Made by a program: the position numbers and the translations under genes. Of a stretch of DNA of 15,397 nt, positions 6,050 through 13,934 are shown one piece after another. The DNA comes from Pseudomonadota bacterium (GTDB taxonomy: Bacteria; Pseudomonadota; Gammaproteobacteria; UBA5335): the NCBI GenBank assembly GCA_002862965.1, contig PKCW01000277.1, positions 1 to 15,397 of the forward strand. The letters are read 5' to 3'. The notes under the pieces are model-generated. The model searched no databases and was not told the origin of the DNA. It worked only from the letters and a program-made list of their open reading frames with translations. Position 1 is the first letter of the stretch. Each line of letters opens with the position of its first letter.

Positions 6050-6249
6050 GGCTTGGCTGAGGGTCGGCGCAGCTCTGTGTCGCACGGCCGCTGAACCAGC
6101 CGGCGGACGGCATCTTCTGGAATGTTCTCGTGGCGCTGTACCTTGATTTGGTTCGCGGCCGAGGGCTATCGTCGATGACGATCGAAGGTCCGCGTCTGGC
6201 CGCCGGGGGCGCGAGGCCGGACATACAGAAAAACACCTGGGAGACCCTG
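6050..6249. other. 200-base stretch between the broken lipase and the acyl-CoA ligase gene
   Basis: No conserved reading frame is seen on either strand. A weak sigma-70-like pair, TTGATT (6143-6148) and TATCGT (6167-6172) with 18 bases between, could serve the ligase gene. An in-frame upstream extension of the ligase through 6130-6249 is open but looks non-coding. I see no inverted terminal repeats that would mark an insertion sequence end. Confidence 0.4.
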
Positions 6250-7884
6250 ATGCGCAGCACCATGATGACCGACGGCCTGACGCTGGATCTGCTCGTCGAG
6301 CGGGCCGAGACACTGTTTCCCGCCGTTCCCATCGTCTCGCGCGCGCCGGATCGTCGCCTGATCCGATCCAGCTATGGTGCGGTCATGGGACGGGCGAGGG
6401 CGCTTGCCGGTGGCTTGCAAGCCGCGGGACTGCAAGCGGGGGACCGCGTTGCGAGCCTGATGTGGAATCATCAAATGCATCTGGAAGCCTATTTCGGCGT
6501 GCCACTCGCCGGCGGGGTACTGCATACGCTCAATCCGCGCCTTTCGATCGACGATCTGGCATACGTCATGCGCCATGGCGGTGACCGTTTCCTGATGCTC
6601 GATGAGGGACTGCTGCCGCTCTATGCACAGCTTCGCGAACACGTTGAGCCAGAGCGGGTCTGGGTGGTGCGCTGGCAGGATGCGCCGCTCGACGGTTCGG
6701 CATTCGCCGACTACGAGGACTTGCTGGCCATTGGGCGCGACCGGTTCGCGCCGCCTCGGCTCGATGAAGCCGATCCCTGCCTCATGTGCTACACCTCGGG
6801 AACCACCGGTCGCCCCAAGGGCGTGGTGTATTCGCACCGCTCCACCGTTTTGCATGCGCTCGCCAGCGCCTTGCCCGATGAGGTCGGTCTTTCCTGCCGG
6901 GATACGGTCACGCCGGTGGTGCCGATGTTCCATGCCAACGCCTGGGGGTTGCCGTTTGCGGCGACGCTGGTGGGGGCGAGTCAGGTGTTTCCCGGCCCGC
7001 ATCTGGACCCTGCGAGTCTGCTCGATCTTTTTGCCGGCGAAGGCGTGACGGTCACGGCGGGCGTGCCGACCATCTGGCTGGGTCTGCTCGAAGCGCTGCG
7101 GCGGGAGCCCGAGCGCTGGGACTTGCCTGCCATGCGCACGGTCGTCGGCGGTTCGGCGGTGCCGGCCGCGCTGATCGAAGGGCTGACGCATTTCGGCATG
7201 TCGGTGATCCAGGGGTGGGGGATGACGGAAACCTCGCCGCTCGCGGCGTTGGCGCGGCTGAAACCGGCCGAGGAGGCGCTGCCGCCGGCCGAACGGTTGC
7301 GTTACCAGACCAGTCAGGGTCTGCCGTGTCCGCTGGTGCGGCTGCGCATCGCCGATGAGGCGGGTCAGGCGCTGCCCTGGGACGGCGCGCGCATGGGCGA
7401 GGTGCAGGTGCGTGGGCCGTGGATCACGGGTGCCTATCACGGCGATGAAGGGGCGGACAAGTTCGCGCCCGACGGCTGGTTGCGGACCGGTGATGTCGCC
7501 GTCATCGACCCCGCTGGCTATGTGTTGCTGACCGATCGCACCAAGGACTTGATCAAATCCGGCGGCGAATGGATCAGTTCGGTGGCCCTGGAAAATGCGC
7601 TGATGAATCACCCTGCGGTTCTGGAGGCGGCGGTGATCGCCGTTGCGGACGCGCGCTGGGGCGAGCGGCCCTTGGCCGTGGTCGTGTTCAAGTCGGGAGA
7701 GGCGGCCTCCGTGGACGATCTGAAGGCGTTTCTGGGCGCTCGCTTCGCCAAGTGGATGGTGCCGGACCGGTATGTAGTCGAGAACGCCATTCCGCGCACT
7801 TCCACCGGCAAATTCAACAAGCTGGCGCTGCGGGAGCGGTATCGTCGAATGGGCGAGGACGGAGGGGACGAGGGTGTCGCCTGA
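6250..7884 (+). CDS. Medium/long-chain fatty acyl-CoA ligase (AMP-forming)
   Basis: A 544-residue ANL-superfamily enzyme that activates a carboxylic acid with ATP to an acyl-adenylate and transfers it to CoA. Motifs in order: the phosphate-binding loop YTSGTTGRPKG (181-191), MFHANAWG (226-233), GVPTIW (271-276), the adenine/Mg region GWGMTETSP (322-330), GWLRTGD (409-415), the hinge region DRTKDLIKSGGEWIS (429-443) and the catalytic lysine Lys521 in PRTSTGKFNK. MFHANAWG and IKSGGEWIS are typical of the AlkK-like medium/long-chain ligases; exact chain length cannot be read from sequence. There is no signal peptide. The ATG at 6250 has GGGAG at 6239-6243, six bases away, favouring it over upstream in-frame starts. 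The 3' end overlaps the DUF1289 gene by 11 bases. Nearby ETF-QO fits a role in fatty-acid oxidation. Confidence 0.95.
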   Translation: MRSTMMTDGLTLDLLVERAETLFPAVPIVSRAPDRRLIRSSYGAVMGRARALAGGLQAAGLQAGDRVASLMWNHQMHLEAYFGVPLAGGVLHTLNPRLSIDDLAYVMRHGGDRFLMLDEGLLPLYAQLREHVEPERVWVVRWQDAPLDGSAFADYEDLLAIGRDRFAPPRLDEADPCLMCYTSGTTGRPKGVVYSHRSTVLHALASALPDEVGLSCRDTVTPVVPMFHANAWGLPFAATLVGASQVFPGPHLDPASLLDLFAGEGVTVTAGVPTIWLGLLEALRREPERWDLPAMRTVVGGSAVPAALIEGLTHFGMSVIQGWGMTETSPLAALARLKPAEEALPPAERLRYQTSQGLPCPLVRLRIADEAGQALPWDGARMGEVQVRGPWITGAYHGDEGADKFAPDGWLRTGDVAVIDPAGYVLLTDRTKDLIKSGGEWISSVALENALMNHPAVLEAAVIAVADARWGERPLAVVVFKSGEAASVDDLKAFLGARFAKWMVPDRYVVENAIPRTSTGKFNKLALRERYRRMGEDGGDEGVA

Positions 7885-8059
7885 ACCAGCCTCGCCGTGT
7901 TGCCAGGTCTGTCGGCTGGACCGGGACGATGTCTGTATCGGCTGCGGCCGCACCGCCCGGGAGATACGGGACTGGCTGATCCTGGACCGCGAGCGGCGGT
8001 GGGCTGTGTTGCGGGCGGCAGCCGCGCGGCGGCGTGCACGCGCTGGCGAGACCGGCTGA
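7874..8059 (+). CDS. DUF1289-like small cysteine-rich protein
   Basis: A 61-residue protein with the DUF1289 pattern: Cys10-x2-Cys13-x-LD...Cys21-x2-CGRT (Cys24), then REIRDW and a basic C-terminus with the WAVL stretch. Four cysteines spaced this way suggest a bound metal such as zinc or iron, but no function is established for the family. The start is GTG at 7874, overlapping the ligase stop by 11 bases, with GGAGGGG at 7861-7867 just upstream. The overlap suggests co-translation with the acyl-CoA ligase. An extra Cys9 sits next to Cys10. No terminator follows on this strand, so transcripts may run into the region facing ETF-QO. Confidence 0.88.
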   Translation: MSPEPASPCCQVCRLDRDDVCIGCGRTAREIRDWLILDRERRWAVLRAAAARRRARAGETG

Positions 8060-8212
8060 TCTTTCGGGCAGCGCCGTTTTTGCCGCGGAAGGCGGCGGGT
8101 TCGCCAGAACCTCACATGCCTGGCGCCAAGGCGGACGACCGCTCGAGCGATCCGTCGCACTCCCGCATCCGAAGCGCGCCGGCATCGCTGTTTTCGCGTG
8201 GTTGGCCACACG

Positions 8213-8242
8213 AAAAAGCCCCGGGGTGGGTGCCCCGGGGCT
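8213..8242 (-). terminator. Intrinsic terminator of the ETF-QO gene
   Basis: On the minus strand a 10-bp perfect GC-rich stem, AGCCCCGGGG with CCCCGGGGCT (plus strand 8217-8226 and 8233-8242) and a 6-base loop, is followed by TTTTT (8213-8217). It starts about 28 bases after the ETF-QO stop. The plus strand has no T-tract after the stem, so the signal is directional. Confidence 0.93.
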
Positions 8243-8269
8243 GATGCGGGTCGATCCGGCGATGACCTC

Positions 8270-9925
8270 TTACATGATCATGTAGTTGGGGCCGCCGCCG
8301 CCTTCCGGGGTGACCCAGTTGATGTTCTGCGCCGGGTCCTTGATGTCGCAGGTCTTGCAGTGCACGCAGTTCTGCGCGTTGATCTGGAAGCGCGGCTTGC
8401 CGTCCTCGTCCTTCACCACCTCATAGACGCCGGCCGGGCAATAGCGCTGGGCAGGCTCGTCGTAAACCGGCAGGTTCTGCCCGATGGGAATCTCGGGATC
8501 CTTGAGCGTCAGATGGACCGGCTGGTCTTCCTCGTGGTTGGTGCCCGAAAGATAGACTGACGAGGGCAGGTCGAAGCTCACCACGCCATCGGGCTTGGGG
8601 TAGTCGATGGGCGTGCATTCGCTCGCCATCTTGAGCTCGGCGTAGTCCGGGGTATTGGCGTGCAGCGTGAAGGGCAGCTTGCCGCCGGCGATGTTCTGGT
8701 CGACGAACTGGAAGGGCGCGCCCAGGAGCACGCCGAACTTGTGCAGGGCCGGGGTCCAGTTGCGGGATTTGTAGAGCTCTTCCCAGACCCAGGAATTCTT
8801 GACCTTGGCCTCGTAGCTCACCAGATCTTGGCCGCCGGTGTCGCCGGCCGCCAGCGCCTCCACGATGGCCTCGCCGGCCAGCATGCCGGTCTTCATGGCG
8901 GTGTGGTTGCCCTTGATCTTGGCGGGGTTGAGGAAACCGGCCTCGCAGCCGACCATCATGCCGCCGGCAAAGCTCAGCTTGGGCAGGGAGTTGAGGCCGC
9001 CCTTGTTCACCGCGCGCGCGCCGTAGGCGATGCGCTTGCCGCCTTCCAGCGTGTGGCGGATGGCGGGGTGGGTCTTCCAGCGCTGGAATTCCTTGAACGG
9101 GTACAGGTAGGGGTTCTTGTAGTCGAGCGCGATGATGTAGCCGCAGAGGACCTTGTTGTCTTCCCAGTGGTAGAGGAAGCCGCCGCCCTCGGTGCGGGCG
9201 TCCATCGGCCAGCCTGCGGTGTGGACCACGAGGCCCGGCTTGTGCTTGGCGGGGTCGATTTCCCAGATTTCCTTCAGGCCGATGCCGTAATGCTGGGCGT
9301 CGCAGTCGCTACGCAGGTCGAACTGCTGCATCAGGCGCTTGCCCAGGTGGCCGCGACAGCCTTCGGCAAAGACGGTGTACTTGGCGCGCAGTTCCACGCC
9401 GGGGGTGTAGCTGTCCTTGGGCTCGCCCTTCCGAGACACGCCCATGTCGCCGGTGAGGACGCCGCAGACCGCGCCCTTGTCGTCGTAGAGCACGTCGGCC
9501 GCCGTGTAGCCGGGGAAGATGTTGGCGCCCATGGCCTCGGCCTGTTCGCCAAGCCAGCGCACCAGCTGGCCCAGGCTGATGATGTAGTTGCCCTCGTTGT
9601 GCATGGGCTTGGGCAGCAGCGCATTCGGGGTCAGCACCGAGCGCTGGTCGCTCAGGAAGAAATGCATCTCGTCGTGACTGACCGGGACGTTCAGCGGGGC
9701 GCCGCGTTCCTTCCAGTCGGGGAACAGCTCATTGAGCGCGGTGGGCTCGAGGATCGCGCCGGACAGGCTGTGCGCGCCCAGCTCCGAGCCTTTTTCCACC
9801 ACGCAGACCTCGATCTGCTGGCCGGACTGCGCAGCCAACTGGAGAATGCGGCAGGCGCAGGACAGCCCCGCAGGACCGCCGCCAACGATGACGACATCGA
9901 ACTCCATCACTTCCCGTTCCACCAT
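8270..9925 (-). CDS. Electron transfer flavoprotein-ubiquinone oxidoreductase
   Basis: A 551-residue enzyme, the full length for ETF-QO. It takes electrons from reduced electron transfer flavoprotein, which collects them from acyl-CoA and other dehydrogenases, and passes them to ubiquinone at the membrane. The N-terminus has the FAD dinucleotide-binding motif VVIVGGGPAGLSCA (11-24) with VEKG further on. FAD/quinone domain stretches such as GAHSLSGAILEP and KIKGNHTAMKTGMLAGEA are conserved. The C-terminal ferredoxin-like part has four [4Fe-4S] cysteines: Cys496 (YCPAGVYE), Cys520, Cys523 and Cys526 (CVHCKTCDIKDP), followed by INWVTPEGGGGPNYMIM. The ATG at 9923-9925 has AAGGAG four bases upstream. 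It converges on the acyl-CoA ligase operon and diverges from thpR. The gene looks intact and has its own terminator. Confidence 0.98.
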   Translation of the reverse strand: MVEREVMEFDVVIVGGGPAGLSCACRILQLAAQSGQQIEVCVVEKGSELGAHSLSGAILEPTALNELFPDWKERGAPLNVPVSHDEMHFFLSDQRSVLTPNALLPKPMHNEGNYIISLGQLVRWLGEQAEAMGANIFPGYTAADVLYDDKGAVCGVLTGDMGVSRKGEPKDSYTPGVELRAKYTVFAEGCRGHLGKRLMQQFDLRSDCDAQHYGIGLKEIWEIDPAKHKPGLVVHTAGWPMDARTEGGGFLYHWEDNKVLCGYIIALDYKNPYLYPFKEFQRWKTHPAIRHTLEGGKRIAYGARAVNKGGLNSLPKLSFAGGMMVGCEAGFLNPAKIKGNHTAMKTGMLAGEAIVEALAAGDTGGQDLVSYEAKVKNSWVWEELYKSRNWTPALHKFGVLLGAPFQFVDQNIAGGKLPFTLHANTPDYAELKMASECTPIDYPKPDGVVSFDLPSSVYLSGTNHEEDQPVHLTLKDPEIPIGQNLPVYDEPAQRYCPAGVYEVVKDEDGKPRFQINAQNCVHCKTCDIKDPAQNINWVTPEGGGGPNYMIM

Positions 9926-9941
9926 TGCACTCCTTCAGTCA

Positions 9942-9975
9942 CCTGATTCGGGGCGGTCGCCGTATGAGAATCAGG
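9942..9975. promoter_or_regulatory. Inverted repeat in the ETF-QO / thpR divergent region
   Basis: CCTGATTC (9942-9949) and GAATCAGG (9968-9975) form a perfect 8-bp inverted repeat with an 18-base spacer. The repeat lies between the candidate ETF-QO -10 and the start codon, so it could be an operator or a 5'-leader stem. No known regulator site was matched. Confidence 0.4.
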
Positions 9976-9978
9976 CAT

Positions 9979-9984
9979 ATTATC
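9979..9984 (-). promoter_or_regulatory. Possible -10 element for ETF-QO
   Basis: GATAAT on the minus strand matches five of six -10 consensus positions in an AT-rich patch about 55 bases upstream of the ETF-QO ATG. No good -35 hexamer lies at the right spacing; a T-run is upstream. Tentative. Confidence 0.35.
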
Positions 9985-10045
9985 CAATGGGGTGGGTGAA
10001 AAAAAGTTAAACCGCCATGCCGCAGGCCACGATCGGGGAGATGGG

Positions 10046-10624
10046 ATGCAGCATCCGGGCCGGTTCGATGCAGACGTATCCGCCATGCGGCGGATGTTTC
10101 TCGGCGTCCAGCCGCCTCCCGATTGCGCCCGATGCTGGCTCCAGGCCGCAGGCGAGGCGTTGGGCGAGCCGCCCTGGTTGCGCTGGCACGCGCCCGAGGA
10201 CGTGCATCTGACGGTGCGCTTTCTGGGGGCGGTCGGGGCAATGGGGGAGGCCAGTCTGGTTCGTGCGGCCGCATCGGCTCTGGCCGGGCAGGCCGCCTTT
10301 GCGCTGACGAGCGGCGCCGCACTGTGGTTTCCGGAAGAACACCGGGCGGTGGCGCTGGCGATGTCGGTGACGCCAGACCCGCGCCTGGTCCTGCTGGCCG
10401 AGCGGATCGATCGCGCCGTCAGGCAGGCCGGTGTGCCGCCCGACCCGCGTCCTTTCTGGCCGCACATCACCCTGGCCCGCTTGCGGCGGAATCACCCCCC
10501 GCTGCCGGCTGCGCCGCAGGGGGCGCCGATCCGTTTTCCCGTCCGGGAACTGCTGCTCTTCGAGAGCCGAACGGGGGGCGCGCCGGTTCGCTATCATCGG
10601 CGCCACGTCTTTCCATTCGCATGA
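10046..10624 (+). CDS. thpR: RNA 2',3'-cyclic phosphodiesterase (2H / LigT family)
   Basis: A 192-residue protein of the 2H phosphoesterase superfamily, formerly called 2'-5' RNA ligase. It opens 2',3'-cyclic phosphate RNA ends to 2'-phosphates. The two signature motifs are present: HLTVRFLG (His54, Thr56) and HITLAR (His140, Thr142), spaced as in the family. The N-terminal RRMFLGVQPPP stretch matches the usual RLFVAL-P start, and the C-terminal ESR/YHRRHVFPF ending is also typical. The ATG at 10046 has GGGGAG at 10035-10040, five bases away. The ATG at 10085 (MRRMFLG) would give a more family-like length but lacks a ribosome site. It diverges from ETF-QO and precedes tkt by 196 bases on the same strand. 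Physiological substrate is unknown. Confidence 0.93.
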   Translation: MQHPGRFDADVSAMRRMFLGVQPPPDCARCWLQAAGEALGEPPWLRWHAPEDVHLTVRFLGAVGAMGEASLVRAAASALAGQAAFALTSGAALWFPEEHRAVALAMSVTPDPRLVLLAERIDRAVRQAGVPPDPRPFWPHITLARLRRNHPPLPAAPQGAPIRFPVRELLLFESRTGGAPVRYHRRHVFPFA

Positions 10625-10820
10625 TCCGTCCCGGCGGCCCGCGGGATCGAGCCGGCGATCCTCGATGTCGACGGCGTGCACGCCGCGGGCCCGGCGATTC
10701 CCGATTGCCGGCAGCGCAGCCGATCAGCGACAATGACAAGCTTTTCAGGCCAGTGAACGCCGCCGTGCCCGATCACTTTGCACGCGCCGTCACCCGGCGA
10801 AACATTGCAGCGAGGACATG
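10625..10820. other. Intergenic region thpR-tkt
   Basis: The 196 bases hold no gene. A 9-bp inverted repeat, GGCCCGCGG (10636-10644) and CCGCGGGCC (10683-10691), has a 38-base spacer, which is long for a terminator and lacks a T-tract. Any tkt promoter should be in the second half, near the somewhat AT-richer GACAATGACAAGCTTTTCAG stretch, but I cannot name clear -35/-10 boxes. Confidence 0.4.
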
Positions 10821-12815
10821 ATGCCGTCACGTCGAAGACTCGCCAACGCCATCCGGGCGCTGGCCATGGACGCAGTGCAGGAAGCCAAATCGGGGCATCC
10901 GGGCGCACCGATGGGCATGGCGGACATTGCCGAGGTGCTCTGGAACGATTTCCTGCGCCACGATCCGGCCGACCCGCGCTGGCCCGATCGCGACCGCTTC
11001 GTGCTGTCCAACGGCCACGGCTCCATGTTGCTCTACGCGGCGCTGCATCTCTCGGGCTATGAGCTGAGCCGTGCGGACCTGCGCAACTTCCGGCAACTGC
11101 ACAGCAAGACGGCCGGGCACCCCGAATACGGCATCACCCCCGGCGTCGAAACCACCACCGGTCCGCTGGGGCAGGGCCTGGCCAATGCGGTGGGCATGGC
11201 GCTGGCCGAGCGCTTGCTCGCCGCCCGGTTCAACCGCGACGATTTCCCCATCGTCGATCATTACACCTACGCCTTCGTCGGCGATGGCTGCCTGATGGAA
11301 GGTATCTCGCACGAGGTGTGCTCGCTGGCCGGCACCTGGCAACTCGGCAAGCTGGTCGTGTTCTACGACGACAACGGCATCTCCATCGACGGCCCGGTCC
11401 AGGGCTGGTTCACCGACGATACGCCGGCGCGCTTCGAGGCCTACGGCTGGCAGGTGATCCGCAACGTCGATGGCCACGACGCCGAGGCGGTGCGCGAAGC
11501 GATCCTTGCGGCGCGCGGCGAGACCGGCCGGCCGAGCCTGATCTGCTGCAAGACCGTGATCGGCTTCGGCGCGCCCAACAAGCAGGGCTCGGAGTCGACC
11601 CACGGCGCGCCGCTGGGCGCCGAGGAAATCGCCGCCGCGCGGGAGCGACTCGGCTGGCCCTATCCGCCGTTCGAGATTCCCGAGGACGTTGCGGCGGCCT
11701 GGGACGCCCGGGCGCGGGGCGAGAAGCTGTCGGCGCGCTGGCAGGCGCTGTTTGCCCGCTATCGCGAGGCCTATCCGGACCTCGCCGCAGAATTCACGCG
11801 CCGCATGGCGGGAGATCTGCCGCCCAACTGGGCGGAAACGTGCGCGGGCTGGCTGGCGGAGGTGGCCGATCAGGCGGCGAGTCTGGCGACCCGTCAGGCC
11901 TCCCAGAAGGCGTTGGAGCGCCTGGGCCCGGTTTTGCCGGAGCTGGTCGGGGGTTCTGCGGACCTCACCCATTCGAATCTCACGCACTGGTCGGGCTCGG
12001 TGACGTTCTCCGGCGAGCGACCGGCGGCCAACGGCATCGCCTACGGGGTGCGCGAGTTCGGCATGGCGGCGATCAACAACGGCCTTGCGCTGCATGGCGG
12101 TTTCCTTCCCTACGGCGCGACCTTCCTCGTGTTTTCCGATTACGCCCGCAACGCAATCCGCATGGCGGCGCTGATGCGTCAGCGCAACCTCTTCGTGCTG
12201 ACCCATGATTCGATCGGCCTGGGCGAGGACGGCCCGACCCATCAGCCCATCGAGCATCTGGCCAGCCTGCGCCTGATTCCGAACCTGCGCGTCTGGCGGC
12301 CCTGCGACGCCGTCGAATCGCAGGTGGCCTGGCAGGAGGCGGTCGCCTATCGCGAGGGGCCCTCCGCACTGGTGTTTTCACGCCAGAGCTGCCCGCACCA
12401 GGCGCGCAGCGGCGGGCAGCTTGCCGAGGCCCGTCGCGGGGGTTATATCCTGCGGGACACCCCGGGCACGCCCGATGTGCTGATTCTGGCGAGCGGTTCC
12501 GAGGTGGCGCTTGCCATGGCGGCGGCCGAGCAGCTGACCGCTGCGGGCACCGCGGCGCGCGTCGTCTCGATGCCGTGCGCCGAGGTTTTCGCCGCTCAGG
12601 ACGCCGCATACCGCGAGCGTGTGTTGCCCGCGGCCGTGACGCGCCGCGTGGCGGTGGAGGCGGCCCATCCCTTGTACTGGCGGGCTTTCGTCGGCCTGCA
12701 GGGGCGGGTGATCGGCATCGACCGCTTCGGTGAATCGGCGCCCGCCCCGGCGCTGATGACTTATTTCGGGTTTACGGTGGACAACGTGGTCGCCACCGTC
12801 CGGGACCTACTCTGA
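10821..12815 (+). CDS. tkt: Transketolase
   Basis: A 664-residue thiamine-diphosphate enzyme that moves two-carbon units between sugar phosphates in the pentose phosphate pathway and Calvin cycle. Motifs: the [11 protein letters not shown] stretch (22-32, His26), [11 protein letters not shown] (94-104), the ThDP/Mg motif GDGCLMEG (154-161) through Asn185, the loop [10 protein letters not shown], the catalytic glutamate near residue 412 in GVREFGMAA, and the [20 protein letters not shown] substrate/cofactor stretch. Length equals the usual transketolase, so it is complete. Two adjacent ATGs (10818, 10821) are possible; GAGG at 10812-10815 is better spaced from 10821. It is followed after 38 bases by gap and then pgk in the same direction, an arrangement found in Calvin-cycle and glycolytic clusters (cbbTGK-like). 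The genes alone do not show which pathway dominates. Confidence 0.98.
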   Translation: MPSRRRLANAIRALAMDAVQEAKSGHPGAPMGMADIAEVLWNDFLRHDPADPRWPDRDRFVLSNGHGSMLLYAALHLSGYELSRADLRNFRQLHSKTAGHPEYGITPGVETTTGPLGQGLANAVGMALAERLLAARFNRDDFPIVDHYTYAFVGDGCLMEGISHEVCSLAGTWQLGKLVVFYDDNGISIDGPVQGWFTDDTPARFEAYGWQVIRNVDGHDAEAVREAILAARGETGRPSLICCKTVIGFGAPNKQGSESTHGAPLGAEEIAAARERLGWPYPPFEIPEDVAAAWDARARGEKLSARWQALFARYREAYPDLAAEFTRRMAGDLPPNWAETCAGWLAEVADQAASLATRQASQKALERLGPVLPELVGGSADLTHSNLTHWSGSVTFSGERPAANGIAYGVREFGMAAINNGLALHGGFLPYGATFLVFSDYARNAIRMAALMRQRNLFVLTHDSIGLGEDGPTHQPIEHLASLRLIPNLRVWRPCDAVESQVAWQEAVAYREGPSALVFSRQSCPHQARSGGQLAEARRGGYILRDTPGTPDVLILASGSEVALAMAAAEQLTAAGTAARVVSMPCAEVFAAQDAAYRERVLPAAVTRRVAVEAAHPLYWRAFVGLQGRVIGIDRFGESAPAPALMTYFGFTVDNVVATVRDLL

Positions 12816-12840
12816 CCGGCGGCAGGCCGGCTTAACCAGC

Positions 12841-12845
12841 AGGAG
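12841..12845 (+). promoter_or_regulatory. Ribosome site deciding the gap start
   Basis: AGGAG is eight bases before the ATG at 12854 but only two from the ATG at 12848 and overlaps the GTG at 12845. It therefore favours the protein start [11 protein letters not shown], the normal family N-terminus. Confidence 0.8.
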
Positions 12846-12853
12846 TGATGCGC

Positions 12854-13867
12854 ATGGCAATCAAGGTGGCAATCAATGGATATGGCCGCATCGGCCGCAA
12901 CGTCTTGCGGGCGCTGTACGAATCCGGCCGGACGGGGGAAATCCAGATCGTCGCGATCAACGATCTCGGCGATGCCAAGACCAACGCGCACCTGACGCGC
13001 CACGACACGACCCACGGCAGGTTTCCCGGCACCGTGGCCGTGGAAGGCGACTACATGATCGTCAACGGCGACAAGATCCGCGTGCTGGCCAACCGCAACC
13101 CGGCCGAGCTGCCCTGGGGCGAGCTGGGTGTGGACGTGGTGATGGAATGCACCGGCTTTTTCACCAGCAAGGAAAAGGCCTCGGCGCATCTGAAGGGCGG
13201 CGCCAAAAAAGTCATCATTTCCGCTCCGGGCGGCAAGGACGTCGACGCGACCATCGTCTATGGCGTCAACCACGGTGTGCTGAAAGCGAGCGACACCGTG
13301 ATCAGCAATGCCAGCTGCACCACCAACTGCCTGGCCCCGCTGGTCAAGCCGCTGCACGAGAAGCTGGGTCTGGTCGAAGGCCTGATGAACACCATCCACG
13401 CCTATACCAACGACCAGGTGCTGACCGACGTCTATCACGAAGACCTGCGCCGGGCACGCAGCGCCACGCATTCCATGATCCCGACCAAGACCGGCGCTGC
13501 CGCGGCGGTGGGCCTCGTGCTGCCGGAGCTCAACGGCAAGCTGGACGGCTTTGCCATCCGCGTGCCGACCATCAACGTGTCGCTGGTCGACCTGACCTTC
13601 ACGGCCGGGCGCGCCACCACGGTGGAGGAGGTCAACCAGATCCTCAAGGACGCCGCAGCCAGCGAGCTCAAGGGCATCCTGAACGTGAACGAGGAGCCTT
13701 TGGTGTCCGTGGATTTCAACCACAACCCCGCGTCCTCGACCGCCGACCTGACCCTGACCAAGGTCATCGACGGCCGGCTGGTGAAGGTCTGCTCGTGGTA
13801 CGACAACGAGTGGGGCTTCTCCAACCGCATGCTGGACACCGCGCTGGCGCTGACGAAGGCGCAGTGA
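12854..13867 (+). CDS. gap: Glyceraldehyde-3-phosphate dehydrogenase, type I
   Basis: A 337-residue enzyme interconverting glyceraldehyde-3-phosphate and 1,3-bisphosphoglycerate. The Rossmann motif NGYGRIGRN is at 8-16 and AINDLGD at 35-40 includes Asp37, usually associated with NAD preference. The catalytic site [10 protein letters not shown] has Cys155, with the partner His182 in NTIHAYT. The phosphate-binding region [11 protein letters not shown] (206-216) and the C-terminal [15 protein letters not shown] are conserved. All usual parts are present. In Calvin-cycle organisms a related enzyme may use NADPH, but Asp37 argues for NAD here. It starts 38 bases after tkt, across a weak 5-bp stem (12816-12830), so co-transcription is likely. 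A strong hairpin follows before pgk. Confidence 0.98.
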   Translation: MAIKVAINGYGRIGRNVLRALYESGRTGEIQIVAINDLGDAKTNAHLTRHDTTHGRFPGTVAVEGDYMIVNGDKIRVLANRNPAELPWGELGVDVVMECTGFFTSKEKASAHLKGGAKKVIISAPGGKDVDATIVYGVNHGVLKASDTVISNASCTTNCLAPLVKPLHEKLGLVEGLMNTIHAYTNDQVLTDVYHEDLRRARSATHSMIPTKTGAAAAVGLVLPELNGKLDGFAIRVPTINVSLVDLTFTAGRATTVEEVNQILKDAAASELKGILNVNEEPLVSVDFNHNPASSTADLTLTKVIDGRLVKVCSWYDNEWGFSNRMLDTALALTKAQ

Positions 13868-13872
13868 CGGCG

Positions 13873-13905
13873 GGCCGTCCGGGCGGGGCGATCCGCCCGG
13901 CGGCC
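13873..13905 (+). terminator. Strong hairpin between gap and pgk; possible attenuator or processing stem
   Basis: GGCCG plus CCGGGCGG (13873-13877 and 13879-13886) pairs with CCGCCCGG plus CGGCC (13893-13905): 13 pairs with one bulged T and a GGCGAT loop. Only a short GTTTC follows, so full termination is doubtful. An intercistronic stem that tunes gap relative to pgk is as likely. Confidence 0.5.
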
Positions 13906-13924
13906 GTTTCGGGATCCGTATGGC

Positions 13925-13929
13925 GGAGG
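13925..13929 (+). promoter_or_regulatory. Ribosome site deciding the pgk start
   Basis: GGAGG lies five bases before the ATG at 13935. It sits inside the extra codons that a start at 13920 would add, so it selects the shorter form [14 protein letters not shown], matching the family N-terminus. Confidence 0.85.
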
Positions 13930-13934
13930 TGGTG

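Noticed and set aside
6130..6249. N-terminal extension of the acyl-CoA ligase
   Set aside because: The added 40 residues are not family-like, and the good ribosome site is next to the ATG at 6250.
6050..6249. Insertion-sequence remnant
   Set aside because: No terminal inverted repeats, target duplication or transposase motif could be recognised; kept only as an unassigned stretch.
6166..8211. 681-codon open frame on the minus strand
   Set aside because: It is antisense to the acyl-CoA ligase gene; the translation has no recognisable domain and is rich in Arg, Gln and His.
8660..9946. 428-codon open frame on the plus strand
   Set aside because: Antisense to ETF-QO, which has complete FAD and iron-sulfur motifs; no motif supports the opposite frame.
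10636..10691. Terminator after thpR
   Set aside because: The 9-bp inverted repeat has a 38-base loop and no T-tract.
10827..12257. 476-codon open frame on the minus strand
   Set aside because: Antisense to transketolase, with no family features.
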